Shown here in pieces: positions 1 to 13,918 of a stretch of 64,000 nucleotides of DNA (position 1 is the first letter of the stretch; the number at the start of each line of letters is the position of its first letter). The stretch is from Daphnia carinata (lineage: Eukaryota > Arthropoda > Branchiopoda > Diplostraca > Daphniidae), in the NCBI RefSeq assembly GCF_022539665.2, contig NC_081335.1, positions 372,001 to 436,000 of the forward strand, given 5' to 3'. The position numbers and the translations under genes were made by a program. The notes beneath the pieces were generated by a model. That model made no database searches and had not been told where the DNA came from. It worked only from the letters and a program-made list of their open reading frames with translations.

Positions 1-3000
1 CTTGTGTTACGCTATCACACGTAACTGCCTGGACAGCGTTTGGTTGATAGCCAATGGGCGTGAATCGATTTGTAGTAAACGGTGCAGTTGAAAAAAATAA
101 TCGATTTTAATAAAATTGGAAATCGATCGGTTTACGAATTGTTACATAACAGTTATGCAACAAAATCCTTTTGCGTTGCTAACCTTGTTGAAGGGCGATC
201 CACAAGTGCTCTGCTTCAAAACTTTCGTTTTGATGTGCTTCCAATAACTATATTAGTCCATGGAGAAGGAGCCAACTTTATTGCACGTTTTCTTATCTTC
301 AAGTTGACGAAATAGAGAAGACATTGAAGAGCAAAGTTTTGCATTTCGGTGCGGAGGCTTATTGTTGTGTTCACTCATCCGTCTGGGACTGCGCATTATG
401 ATCAACAGCTTAAAGCATCCATAGCAGCTTGCAGACATGCACGGTGATGCCTCGTCATGGATTTTACACGCTGTGCTGTGCAACCGACAACATTGCCGCA
501 AGGGCGGATTCCAGGTACATCTCTAATCTTTCATCTCATTACATTCTAGCTCATTCCAACATGATTCATCTGGTGCTTACATACATATATGTATATGCAT
601 TTGGAAGAGGTGTATCTCCTTAGGCTACTGTTTTCGCGAAGGCTCATGTGGCCATGTTAAGCAGACTGTGATTATCATTCATTAAACATGTCTGATGTCG
701 TGCTGTCGAATATGATACGCATCCTTCTCTCGGCAGCTGTTTGTTGATTAGCAATTTGTTTTTTTGTGCTATCATTTTAGCCTTTCCGGTATAAAGTTAA
801 TTAATTCCATGCCCTCATTTATCATTGATTTGTAATTAACTGTTTTCATGTTGGCTTTCTTCTTTTATGGTAATTGAAAAAAAAAAAAAAAAAAGAAAAT
901 CCTCGTAGAGAGTTAAATTGAAAAGATTACACGTGTGTATCGGTGCATTAATAGGTGAATCCATTTCAATTTGCATGCCACTTTTCTAGCGACTGATTGA
1001 ATAATGTATACATTTCTTTTAGCGCTGCTTTTCTAATACGCAGGCGCTCCTTGCTATCAACGAGCTGCCAACGTTGAAAATGTCTCCATTTTTTATTTAT
1101 TTTGGGATTACGCAGCGTCGACATGCAAAAGCAATTGCTCGACTTTATTACATTTGGAGATACGACAAAGCTCCTCGACGTCCAATCACCTCATTACAAG
1201 CGAAGTCTGTCTGTGATTGAGTCGTTCCCATATCTCTCTTTGGGGCGCAACATCTTTGTCGAAGAAATAAAAAATGAAAAAATAGAGAGAGCGAGTGGAT
1301 CCGTATAAATGAGATTCGCATACACGCAGGAATCCTACGTCTTTTCATAAAAAAAAATGTGCGCTACGTGCCTCAACAACCGCTTTCACATCGAGTCACT
1401 GAGAACGCACGACATACATGCAAAAGCTTCATCTCCTCCTCCAAGTGAATGCTTGTACAGATTAACGAATATATATAGAAACGAATTCGAGTGTAAACAT
1501 CATTGTATACTATTTGACATCTTGGAGCTTTAGAAAGATCTGGAATCATCGTGTCTCTCGAATATAGAATTAGCCAAAGCGATTCATTTTCTTCCCTTTA
1601 AGAAAAGAATAATTATTTTGGAGTGATTTTATTTTCAACTTATTCATTGGTACTTTGTTACCGCCAATTTTTAAAATGATGAGTTTTTTTTGTTTTTTTT
1701 AAAGATAGTTATTTGAATAAAAAGGCAATGCTTTACTTGGATGATATGGATGCGGAGCTCATCCGATTTACTGGCTGTACAAAAGATAATGTGTATTGCC
1801 CATTGTATTTATATATACCCGGTGACTGTTGAATTTTCATTTGATTGCATTGACATGTGTTATGATTTATTCCCAAACGTGTTTTTATTAATTTTTTTTT
1901 CAATTTGTTCCCATACAATTTGGCGAAGTGGAACATCTGAAAGTTTTTCGCAAGTTCCGCCTTAGAATTCACGATTCACAACACATGTCGTCAAGTTTAG
2001 CATAATACCTTGCTGTCTTCATTGGTCAATAACGCAGAGCCCTTTAGTAGTGACGCAGAAAGGAACGTTTGCTCTTCGGATTGCGTACAACATTTCGTTT
2101 GAAGAACAAGCACGGGATAAACAAGGTTCCAGGGTCAGCGTGAACGATTTCGTGCCATCAAAGAAAGTCAAATGAAAAGGGGAACATCTGAAACATTTTT
2201 TTGGACGTCATCAGTTTTTCATGTGAAAGCGAAACGGTTATGAAATTCAAATAATGGAGCATGTGTTTCAATGATTGATCACACACATTGCTAGGTGAAA
2301 GATGGGCAGGGAGAAATCTGTTATTAACCTCGTAGGTATCGGCAACATTTGATTGATGTGTTTCCAATTAAGCCCATGTGAAACCCCTGTTATGTAACGT
2401 CGGTGAGTTTTGATGTGCGGAATAATTTAACGGGTTAATACTTCATTATCCCATCAATCTTAATACGAACGAAACTGCACGCGGTCGACTTGCGTAAACA
2501 TCAAGATGAAATGAAAGCGCACAGCTCACGTGTTTGTAACTTGGCAAATTTACGTAACGGGTTCCCCACAGCACGTGAACCTACGCTCACGTTCCAATCT
2601 CGACGCTAACTTACCACGTCAGCCAACAGAGTTCTTGAATTTTCTATACAATATGCATAGACGTTTCTCGGAAGATCTTGAAAGTTTCGTTCCTCTTTAT
2701 TGAATTTGCCCATTTTTTTTTTCTCAAATCCTTTTGTTTACTTGATTTTATACGAAGAAGCTCACGAGCTCAATATACAAGACAAGCCTATAGACACACA
2801 TCCTAATAAATGAATTTATTTCGAGCCTATAGTTGCGACCGATTTACAAAATATGCTGAAGCAAATGACATCGATCGGCGCCTTTATATGCCAAATTCGC
2901 CGCATTTCAATGACAACAGAGGTCAATCGAATTAATAGGCTCATTGGCCCAATATTGCGCCGATGCAGCTCGACAGACTTATTAGCATTTGATTTTTTTT

Positions 3001-3717
3001 GCATATGAGAATTGCACAAGGTGGACTAGCGAGTAATCGATACAAGTCGGCCGTGCTATTTGCATGTCGTGTCTATTTGATGTGGGGTGTTGTCTTATTG
3101 TTATTACATTTTCGATCATGCAAAAAGATCACCCTGCCTTTTGTTGGTCGAACAAGTTCGAGGGTAAGGAACAAAAAAAAACTGCGCTTGTGCACGTCAG
3201 CACGTGTTTTTTCGTGCTCTTCCTCTAGCGACTCGGGTTGACGACAAATAAATGACGATCGAGTCGTCAACGTCGACTTAGTTGTCTGTGACCGGCTGTT
3301 TGTGGCGCACACGTAAATCAATGAACCTTCATACGTGTTTAGACGTGAGTTTCTTTTACTTCTTTGTATTATCGTGTTTTTTTGTCTGTTTGTCCTTTTT
3401 TTCTTGCTGAATGCAGCAATTGATCTGCGGTGAACAATCGAAACTATTGTTTCATGTTTTTTTGCATGAATTGCGAAAATAAATCACGGCAGTTCGTCTT
3501 GACGAAACAAAAGTAAAGCCATCGAAGCAGAAACGGACACGTTTGAACGGCAAAAGGCTAAAAACATTCGAAATTTTTGTGCAAATTTAAAAATGCGAAT
3601 CCGATATCGATCAGCCAACGTTTCAATTGTAGATGGACGGGACGTAACGATTGCCACTTTCGACACGACTTTGGACACACGATGTTCCACCATCGCCTAT
3701 TGACCACATCTGCGGAA
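1..3717. other. 5' intergenic stretch, no recognisable gene
   Basis: No reading frame here shows a recognisable domain, a convincing splice chain or coding-like composition. The sequence is AT-rich with homopolymer runs, such as an A-run near 877-894. It may hold upstream regulatory DNA of the first opsin, whose coding start is near 3718. No clear TATA plus initiator pair was found close to that gene. Confidence 0.5.
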
Positions 3718-6387
3718 ATGAAAACCACTTTGAACGTCTCGTTGTCGCTGCAAGACGCCATGGATGTAGTCAGAGAATGGACTGGAGCTGAGCTGGTAAA
3801 CGAATCTTCGTCAACGAGCAGTCAAACGGATGATGAGGAGAGAATGGGAGGCTCTCTGTTGATGCCTGTTTGGGCATACCAATCAGCTGCTGCCTACCTG
3901 GTTCTGATCAGCATCGTCGGTGTATTCATAAATATCCTCGTCATCATTGTTATTCTCAACGATCCGCTGGTGGGTTCGAATAAGTTTATTATATTATTGT
4001 ATTGTTGTTTTAAAATTGTTTTCTATTGGATTTGAATTTGGTTACTGGAAAAACAGAAAATGACGGCACTCAATTGGATGTTGCTTAATTTGGCTTGTTC
4101 CGATGGAATCATTGCTGGTTTTGGGTAACTTTTTGTGACGTCTACTTGATTCCTTTTTAAACCAGTTTTTTATTTTGATTTTATGCGATGGCTGGTTCAC
4201 TCGGACAGGGCTCCTATTTCAGCATCGGCGGCTCTTCATCTTGACTGGCCGTTTAGTGACAAGTTGTGCATCGCCTACGCCATGATCATGTCCACCGCAG
4301 GTGTTTTTAACCTATTACAACCAACATCTCACACGACGTATAATATTGTTATTCATTAACAGGGATAGGATCGATAACAACTTTAACCATTTTAGCCCTG
4401 TGGCGATGTCAGTTGGTCGTCTATTGCCCAGCTAAGCGGACCAGCGCTGTTGCAAACAACGGCGGAAGACTGAGACCTTGCCGGGCCGTTCTTTTACTGA
4501 CCATCATCTGGACGTACTCGTTAGCTGTGACTTGCCCGCCTCTCTTCGGATGGGGTAGATACGACAGAGAAGCTGCTCACATCAGGTAATATACGTCATT
4601 CAATTCTTCGCAGCTGTTTTTTTAATTGTTACATTAAAAATCGACTTGATCGTGGGTGATGTTTGTGTTTTGCGGTTAAAAATTGTGCACGTCCTTTCGT
4701 CAAGGGCATTACTTAGTAGGCAAATTGCTCCTACTGTGGGTGTTTGTGTGTCTTGTTGATTTTGCTTTGCCTTTGCCAAACCAGGGTAATTATTGTTTTT
4801 TGCTTTGTCATGTGACGCTTGTCGTTCAATCAACGCGCTCAATTTGTTTTCGTCGAAACATTTCGCAAGTCCCTATTTGTCTGTGTGTCATTGATTAGTG
4901 CTATCGTCTGGCGCAGACTGCGACTACGACCCGCTGTTTTTTTTCTCTTAAAGGCTTTTAATTGCAATTCGAGCTCAATGTCACGTACGCAACTCTCATT
5001 AGCCGCAACGCAAAAGCCTTTAAAGTTTCAAAATAAAATTCTATTTCATATGAGAAGCTGCTCGGTGAATTGGGAATCTAAAATGGACAACAATCGGCTG
5101 TACATTTTGTACATGTTTGCCTTTGGATTATTCGTTCCATTGGCAATCATCGTCGTTTCTTACGTCAGCATCTTACGCGTCGTCAAAAAGGTATACCCTT
5201 TTCATTCATACTACGTAACTACGTTTAGTTTACAAAAGACAAAAGTGTGTAATCCAAATGTAACTAGATCTTTAAATTGATCCTTTTATTAAAGAAACTG
5301 TTCACCCACCAATAAGTCGGGTGGTACCTACATTCATTGCTAACAAACCAAAGCTTATTACGTTTGCTTTTTTGCTTGTCTTTCTCTTATGACGAGTGCA
5401 TCCTCTTAAGCTTGTGTGTGTACAGTTGATCTTTAAAGTGTATCATTAATAACCAATTTGTCTGGACACGCTGCTGACGAGGTCAGACGAAAGAGATGAG
5501 AAGAAAAACACAAGCCGCTGTGACCGGGTACAAGCACCAAAGCCAACATGTCATTACAGCGGGAACAACGTCCCCCAACCATCCCATCCACGAACGACAG
5601 AGTCAGCGGGTACGTAACATCCAGAAGACGAGTAGCAACGATGCGGCCGAGAAACGCGTGACGGTCATGGTGGCCTGCATGGTCGGCGCGTTCATGACGG
5701 CCTGGACGCCATATTCCATTTTGGCTCTTTACGAGGCATTCGCTGGCCAAATCGGCATTCCATCCAATAGCAATTCGACATCGCAAGGAAACGAGTTCCA
5801 TTACGTTGGAACAATTTCGGCCGGATTCGCCACCATCCCGTCGCTGTTCGCTAAAACGTCGGCTGTTTTCAACCCGCTGATTTACGGGCTGCTCAACACT
5901 CAGGTGATTTTGAAATGATGATTGGTTAGATAAAACTGATTGTAACATTTTGAAAAATCAACAGTTTCGTGCGGCCTGGGAGAAATTTTTCGTTCGATTT
6001 TTGGGTGGACGGCATCGGGAACCAGAGGCGGCTGAAATCAATTCCCGCTGTGAAAGACGAAAGAACTGGTGTCAGCTGTTCGAACGCGGGACATCGCCCA
6101 CGCTGAAACCGTCCGTGACTGTCCGTTTATCGATGAAACAAATTCATTTCGACGAATCGCAATCGATTTACATCGTTGCTAATCCGCGACCTTTAATCGC
6201 TAGCCCCCCACTTGGCCTTTTGGTCCAACAAGTGGATCACCGACGGCTACCATCACCGACGCGGATGTCTTCATCGGCGGCTGATGATGAAACGACCATC
6301 GATCATCAACAGTCGATTCAGATGAGATCGTTAAAGAATTCAGAGTTGCAGAAACCTGTGCATCAACAAGAGGCGTCAATCAAGTAG
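3718..6387 (+). CDS. Ciliary-type opsin (pteropsin-like), copy 1
   Basis: Seven-transmembrane retinal-binding receptor expected to couple light to a G protein in a photoreceptor membrane. Exons: 3718-3969, 4057-4124, 4209-4300, 4363-4585, 5058-5190, 5487-5903, 5965-6387 (535 aa); every junction is GT-AG and keeps phase. The TM7 Schiff-base lysine lies in FAKTSAVFNPLIYGLLNTQF (codon 5853-5855, about K379), followed by NPLIY and an NTQFR stretch matching the NKQFR of ciliary opsins rather than the HPK of rhabdomeric ones. The disulphide cysteines are KLCIAY in TM3 and SCSVNW in loop 2, and the loop-2 Glu aligned with E181 is present. The D/ERY position reads W-R-C. The start is uncertain: ATG 3718 opens in frame ahead of two N-glycosylation sites, but ATG 3760 has a stronger context. 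Copy 2 lies downstream in the same orientation. Opsin identity is sure; the pteropsin subclass is inferred. Confidence 0.9.
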
Positions 6388-9300
6388 ACGTCCATGGTCC
6401 CAGCGATAGTCAAGTAAGAATCTATTTGAAACGTTCCAAAACAGAAACGCCCTGTGGTAAAAAGTGGTTCATTTTGGGACAGTTTGTTCCAGATATCGCC
6501 TTTTTCCGTGAGACGCTTTGAAAGTATCAGAATGTGGATATAGTCAAAATCTGAGCCATGCCACGCGTCTGCATAAAAGATGTTGGGGGGTCGCCTAGGA
6601 TGACATGCTATCTACTAAAGATTGGCTGTGTGTATCAAGTTAATCCAAACAGAAAAAAAAACAGTTTTAATAATTAAACAATAAATTTTTTATTGGCATA
6701 CACAGTAGTATGAAATTGATGAAATAACGTTGCGCACGTATAGGAATGAATTTCATTGTTTTGTTTTCTAGATGACTCGAGACATTCTTTAGAAATAACT
6801 TGACTCATTATTTAATAGCCAAGAGTTGCGTAGGTTTGCATATTGTTGAAAGCAGAGGCTTTGTTCGTTCAGATTTTAATCATTTTTTTCGTTTTTTCAT
6901 CATTTATAATGTATAACGTTTCTTTGTCAATCAGCACATCTCTCTTTGCTGGCGTGTTCATCTTTTATTCCCATGCTCTCTCTCCTGTGATTTTTTTTTT
7001 TTCTAAAGCAACATGAATTCTTATTCAACATTAGCCGTCGAGTAAAGTTTGGAAAGTACGCGAAAATGGACGATCGTCGAGCTTTTTGTAAGAAACACAA
7101 CCGTAAGAATAGAGTCCGGTACATGTTCTTGATTTCATGGTTGAATGCAGCATTCAGGGCATCTCTTGTTTTGGCCTGTACGTGATTGTTCATCACCCTG
7201 ACCTGAAGAGCCGTCCTATACCCAAACCATTGTAAGTATGCATCTAATTAGGAAATGACTATAAAGGCCTCCAATTCGAAATTAATTAACGCCTTTTTGA
7301 ACCCGGCTCAACGTTCCCACTGAACGACACGTGATCCTACAGTTGTTTACCACAATTAAACATAAAACGGAAGCGTACAATTCCGCCGAATTCCTCACGT
7401 TATTAGCTCGTTCGTACTCAATTCCGTTTCGCCGAAAACCTTTTGAAATAATCATGAACACAATTCTGTTTTTTTACATCTGCGAAACAGCAGCGAGAGA
7501 TAACTAGCACGAAATCAACGGCCAACTTTTTGCTTAACGGAGATTTGTGCAGGCCGTTACAGTTTCGTGATGCAAAAAGCAAGCCAGCGTTTCTTTGTTT
7601 AGCCTAGCTGCTGAAACTTTACTCCGAGAAGCAACATCGACTGCGGTCGTGTAAAGAGAAGAGAAAGGACCTGGGGTTACTGGCCGAAAGGCGCAGAGAA
7701 CACAAGAAAATTGGCTTGGTAGATACCAATTGAGTTGCTAGGCAATCATATTAACGTGAAAAAAAAAATATGTATAACGAAAAAAATAGAGAAAGAAACC
7801 CCTCACTATAATGGAGCAGGAAAGGTAAACTTTGTTTACTTGGTGAGTGTTGAAAAGACAGAGCCACAGGCTCATGTAACACACCACTATACGAAATGAT
7901 GCCACACCATGCTATGCATTTAATTCATTTAGGAAATTGAAAGCATAAGATGAAATATTAGAAAACCAATCATTTGCATTCCATTTTTGAAATCTTTTTT
8001 CTGCCACTGACTCCTCAAGTTGATAGGCGTAAGAGCCTCTTTTTTTTCCACTTTAATCTCCAACCGAGTGCTTGTTATTTACATGGATGAGCTGCCATCC
8101 AATTCGTTTTGATTGTGATCCGCATTTCTCCTTTATGGACAACACATTTGCAACAATTCCAGCCATGTATACCATGCCAACCTGCAAAAGACTTATGGTA
8201 TATGTACCAACACGTTTGCACTTGGTTTACACTTCCCTTTGCAAGGTAAATATCGATTTCAATCCCGTTGATTTCATGCGCAGACATTTTTATAAAAACA
8301 TAATCAATCCTCGTAGAAAGTGTGTAGAGACTATATACAATGGACGTGTTTGGCTGAACGATAACGATCGATACAATATCTACGTACCTTCGTGGTCTGT
8401 TCTATATCTTTTGCGAAATCAGCCAGATGGATCGTGTAGGTATAAGCTGTGTTGAGACATACAGTTGAGCTGACAACCAATTAAACGATGGACAGCGAAA
8501 CTTTTGATGCCCTTCAGGTTCGATCAGATGAATTTGTATTTTAGATACGGACGTTCATGTTACCTGTTTTCTGAATTAGGAGAAAGGGATGGTGTATCTG
8601 GTTTTCCCCGAAATGAAACGACAAAATCGACGCCTGATTTCGAAGAGATTCATCGTCAAACGAGCATTTGTTAATAAGAGTTTCGTTGCAACTTTAGGTG
8701 GCTACTTCCCGATTGCATTTTCTACGTGCACATTCAAGTTGGGATTGTTTTGTTTAGTTTCCTTGTGCTCGAACAGGTTCCCTGGTCCACGTCGACTACA
8801 TCTTCTTCGCCTTACACTTCAGTTCGTCATTGCTTTCAGCTTCTTATCCGTTTCAAATGAAAGTTTCGGTTACAAGAGAACAAACGCCACCCAGCAATGA
8901 AGCAATTTGACATTTAACAACATCGTACTAAATATAGAACATCCTCCGACATTGCAACCACTATTTCGCTGATGGATTACATCCGCAGGTAACCTGCCCC
9001 CTTTGCGCATATCGCCCAGCAGATTCACTCCTCTTTTCGTAGTAGCTAGTATTTATCTTTCCTTTCGCGTAATTACGATGTATCCGATGTCAGTGTACAT
9101 CTAAAGACGCTTTCAGACGTTGTACACGTGATACTTTAATCTCCATTTTTAAAAAGCTTTTGTTTTAAATGGCAAAAGTAGATCAACGGTGAGGCGCAAT
9201 TATAAAAATAGTTTGGTTGCGCTGATAACTTTTAACGGGCTCGATATTGAATCGGGCATCTGTTAATAGTGGCATTGTTATCTCACCGATTCCTCTTTGG

Positions 9301-12300
9301 GAAAAAAACTAGTAACGACGAGTAGAAAAGTTTTATTTATCTACTATTCTGAGAAGTGCGAGAGCTTAGTTGATCCTTGTCTGTCATGCAGTTTCGATCG
9401 CTTTCAAATTTTTAAGTAAATTCTGATTAATGCTTTTTGTTTTTAAATCATGAAAGTGATACAAGTTTATCAGAGCGTGTCTAGATGGATGTCTAGGTTT
9501 CCTCTGCAATTTGCAGCCCGGAGGCAATAGAAACAAGTTGAACACATCATCAAAGTGGGCGTATAACAGGCCGCCTTCACTCACTAACGTGTCTTCTTCA
9601 TACAATTTTTAAATGCACTGCTCACTTTGGATTGCATGGTATGAAGCTGTAGAGAAGAAGGAAGGTAAGATCAGAGGGACGTAAAGGCCAGTTGTTACAA
9701 TGTAAATGTAATAACTGACATATTAAATGATTCAACGTATTAAACATTCCATTTCATTTTGCCTTTGAGTATTCATTTTCTAATCTAGCAGTTGATGTTT
9801 CAATAAACGACCCTCTTGTAGCGAGAAAGAAAGAGCAAAAGTGCCACTCGTAGAGAGTAAAAACCATTGGCAAGAACTGTATAGAACTAATGACGGTTTA
9901 CATTAAAAGTTATGTCGTTCAATGCGTATTGAAGTTCGTTACAAAGACCAGTTGAACGAGTCCTATTCTGACATGGCCTAGATTTCTTCATAGCGATAAG
10001 ACTTTATTCTTAAGAGGCGTAAAGATAAAATGGCCTTGTATTACAAGTCCCCCCTTTCATTTTCGTTTGACTAGGAAACAAGCAACGTAATATCAGGGCC
10101 GGCTTCTGCTTTTGTCGAACTGCTGAGGACACTTACAAAATCCATCTAGGCCTGCAAACACACTCTGCGTCATGTACAGAAGAAAAAGGAAATCAGCAAT
10201 GGATGCAAGGATGTAAACAATCTCAACTCTATATATAAGCTCTCTTTTCATCTTTTTTTCTATAGAGCCTTCTTATCATACGAGATTCCTGTATGCTATT
10301 ATGTTTGACTGATTATTGAGGCAAAGGAGAATACATCAATTTTTCTTTTGTCTGCTGACGATGATCGAAAATCAAATGGGATGACGTCACTGTCACAAGA
10401 GGCTTACATTCCACTCTGCAGGATTTTCGAGGTTCCTTCGGATACAACCTGTAGTTATAATAAGGGCCTACCCCCCTTATCGTAGGGAAGTAATTACGAA
10501 CACAATTGAACGGTATAAAGAGCAAAACTGATAGAACTTAGGCAGATGCTTAACTAATGAGCTCTCTCTCTCTCTCTCTTTCTCTAGAATGATTCATTTT
10601 ATTTCTAAAACAAGGCGTTGAAAAGGTAATCACGCATGTCAGACTTGGTCCACTCGATACGTCAATCGTTGTATCAACTACAAAATGATGTTGAACTGGA
10701 GACGCTGTGCATCACGAAGTGCCTTATTAGATTGCCATCGTGAATGTACGTGTGTTAAATATCCTATTGGCTCTCGACTCCCTGACTACGTAATGAACGC
10801 GTGACACACTGCATGTTCGAGTACACGTGCATGAACTATACGATGATTCGTGTTAATATATGCGTGCGCGTTACGCGCTGAACGCAGCGCTTCAATTTGT
10901 TCCGAGGGAAGAAATGCATTAAACCCACACGGTGGAAGAAACGCTTAGCATTTTCATTTTCGCACATCTCACTCCCGCCTGCGTTCGTGAGACAAACCGT
11001 GTCAATTCGGAAAAGAAAGAAAAGCTCGCCTTATCTCTAATGTCAGTTATTAGCTCGTCAAGCGTTTTTTTTTTCTTGTTTCCACAATACGCCCCCCTCG
11101 GCACGTGCCTATTTCTATGCGCAATTAACCTTCGTTTTTTTTATAGAGAAAAGAAAAAACGCGGGTGTGGAACGCAAAAAGAAAAAACTCCACCAGAGAG
11201 CTATTTTTCTTTTCACGAAGGGCACGGTCAGGTGGGCGTTTTCGGACATCAGTAGCCATGGAGCACTAGAACAATAGCGTTGTAACACGTGCAATCTTTG
11301 TCGTACAATACAAGGGTCTGAATGTGAGCCGCAGTGCGAGTGATAGTGTATTGTTTCAGCTATATTCGATCGCCTCAATCACCCGTGCAATAGAACGAAT
11401 CATCATCTGATGTAGGCTAGTATATGGTGACGTCACAAAGATGCATGGATCAACGACCAATGTGTTATAGCAAACGTTTTAATCAAATTGGTGTAAGAAT
11501 ATTTGAATCTCAGAGAAAGACGTCGGGCAGCACCATCTTTGAACGTTCTTCCGGACGAAGATGTTGCTCTCCTCTAGATGGAAAACGTCTTCGCTCCACG
11601 ACGTTTTTAATCACATGGATGAACATGGTAACGTTAAAAGGCAACTGTGATTGTTGTTTTGCATCGCATTTCTTTTGGCCAACATCCAACCACGTGTCAA
11701 ATGGATTTTTACGTATAGACGTCAGTGAACAGCCAACTTTGAAAGCCCGTCTTAGGAAGAGTTCGCCAATCGCACAGCTCCCCACGCCTGTTTTACCCCC
11801 AACCGCAGAATGAGACAAACTGGCGCAAGTATACTTTGCTAATTCAAACTTTTGGAGGTAGACGTCAATTCTTTAGTAGAAGTCCTTCATCCGACCGAGA
11901 AAAAAAAGACGGAAAGCGTGCCACTCAAAGTATAAGAAACTCTTTTGCTAATTTATCGGATGCACTTTTCTATATAAATATAGCGTTCGTATGTAATTTT
12001 TCTTGCTTTTCCAACGGACTATTCACAACACTTTTGAATAATTTTAGGAGTCGAACTCGTTCGTTTTGCGTCGTACGTCCACGTGTAGGGATTTCCCTTT
12101 GATCAGATTCAACTACTTCAGGAATGACCACCCGTCCACTGCGGACACAAGCGCTGTCCGTTTTAACAGAGTATGTAATGCACCTTTGCCATACCTAAAC
12201 TAGTGATTGACTAATGACATTTATTATTACATGTAAGGTTATAGGAAAAAGACAATGGCGTCTGCCTGGGCTCCAACCAAGTGATGGCGACCATTAATCA

Positions 12301-13468
12301 ACTAAAGGGTAATGTGAATTTAACGATTTCCCTTTGAAATGTGTACCACCTCCCCCTCAGTAAAATTGCCCTTTGTTCTATGTGCTCCGGCCTTTCCCTA
12401 ATATCCAATCGACTGATGGATTGTATCATGTTTTTTCTTCTACTCGTCCGTGTATAGATATATATATTAAGAAAAAAAATGGATATTGACGGGCCCGGAA
12501 CGAATGGCTTCCGATAACAATGAAATTTCTTTCGTATCCCGCATTCCCTTCATAAACGATATTACAGCATCACTATATGACGCCATTGGTGCTGCCTTCG
12601 TATATACGTAACAAGATGAATGACGCTCTATTTCTTTATAATGTAAGGAAAACCTGACGTGTGCAAGTTTGCTTCTACCAAGGTCTACTGCAAGTACGCC
12701 GAATGAAATAAAGGACAAAAAAGGGGAAACTAAGCGACACTTGAATTCCTTCCTACACCGGAGCATGTGTGCGATATACCGCTCTGTGATCTCGATCAAA
12801 TATCATGGATTTGGTACGTCTAATATTTCGTAGTGGAAAGGCCAATCGATTTATCAGCAATTCTCTTTTGTTCACCCCGCCCTTTTTTTTTTTTTTTTTT
12901 TTTTGGGCAATAAAGTTGGTTTCCCATGGTGCGTGTATTGCTGCCATTGTCGCAATTCGATCATCCAATTGCAGCGGGAAAAATGGCCAGCCAACGTACC
13001 AAGTACAGACGATGTAATTATACACGACCGACATGCTAATAAATGGCAAGTCAAAAGAAGATTGAATAAGAAAGGGCTAAAGGGGGCAACAAATTGAAGT
13101 GGCACAAACGAGCAAAAAAAAAGGGAGAATGCTGATATCAATAAAATGAGCTACCCGGCAATTCAATTTTGCGCAAAAAGTAATGACATTACAGCATCTG
13201 CACTTTGCATTTCAACAAGAACAGATTTCTTCTTTTTTTTTAAAGCTCATTTCAAAAAATTGTGCCAGAGACGATCGACATGTAAAATTCATAACCCATC
13301 CTTCAATCATCTATATAGAATTTGGCTATACACGGTGCGCTAGTGCGGCGCCTCCACCTACCCCCACCGCCGTGTATTTGCAACGCGGAGTGAAAAGTGC
13401 CTGATCTTGCGCTGCTGCAACCCACTCTTCCTCGTGCACCATCCCATGTTTTTAGAAGATAAGTCTGC
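6388..13468. other. Intergenic region between the two opsins
   Basis: About 7 kb separates the tandem opsins. Several open frames of 100-130 codons occur (for example 8072-8455 and 11424-11813), but none shows a domain, splice chain or relative that I recognise. A short CT microsatellite lies near 10561-10580. No third opsin fragment was recognised: motifs such as the TM5 NWESKMDNN stretch were not seen here. Confidence 0.45.
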
Positions 13469-13506
13469 TATAAAAGACGGTGTCTTCTTCAAGGCAGACT
13501 TTAGTC
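13469..13506 (+). promoter_or_regulatory. TATA box and probable start site of opsin copy 2
   Basis: TATAAAAG at 13469-13476 is followed about 34 bases later by a TTAGTC initiator-like site at 13501-13506. The coding start at 13919 lies about 415 bp further on, leaving room for an unspliced 5' UTR. Spacing and orientation fit a TATA-dependent promoter, but the initiator match is imperfect. Confidence 0.45.
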
Positions 13507-13918
13507 TGGCCCAGCCAGCGACTGGACATGACGCCGTCAAAGAGTTGCAGTGAATGTCTGTGTTTTCGACTGTTTCATCAATCGACTGAATGGAAACGCC
13601 GATGAACCTCTTCGGCTTTCTCATTTTCAACGACAAAGGACCAAGTGGCCTGCTTATCTTATTTTCCGATGGAGAGGAGGCGCTGAGTTAGAACGGCCAG
13701 ACTGCACGAAAAAGTTCAGCAGGAACGAGACCGCAGTCGTGTTAAAAATGAAGAACTTGATTAACAATAGCAGTCGTCGATGGATTTGCCTTTTGAAAGT
13801 GAATCCTCGTAGAATCGGCAACTCTTTTTTCAACCCCGATCTATGCCCGTCTGCGCCGAACGACGGCCCATCGATAGACGTCAGTAGGAGGTAAAGAAAA
13901 AACCACAACAAACCGAAC

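Noticed and set aside
8072-8455. 127-codon open frame between the opsins
   Set aside because: Opens with a non-ATG codon, has no recognisable motif or splice context, and is isolated in AT-rich DNA; chance is likely.
11424-11813. 129-codon open frame on the plus strand
   Set aside because: Mirrored by an equally long frame on the other strand and shows no domain or exon partner.
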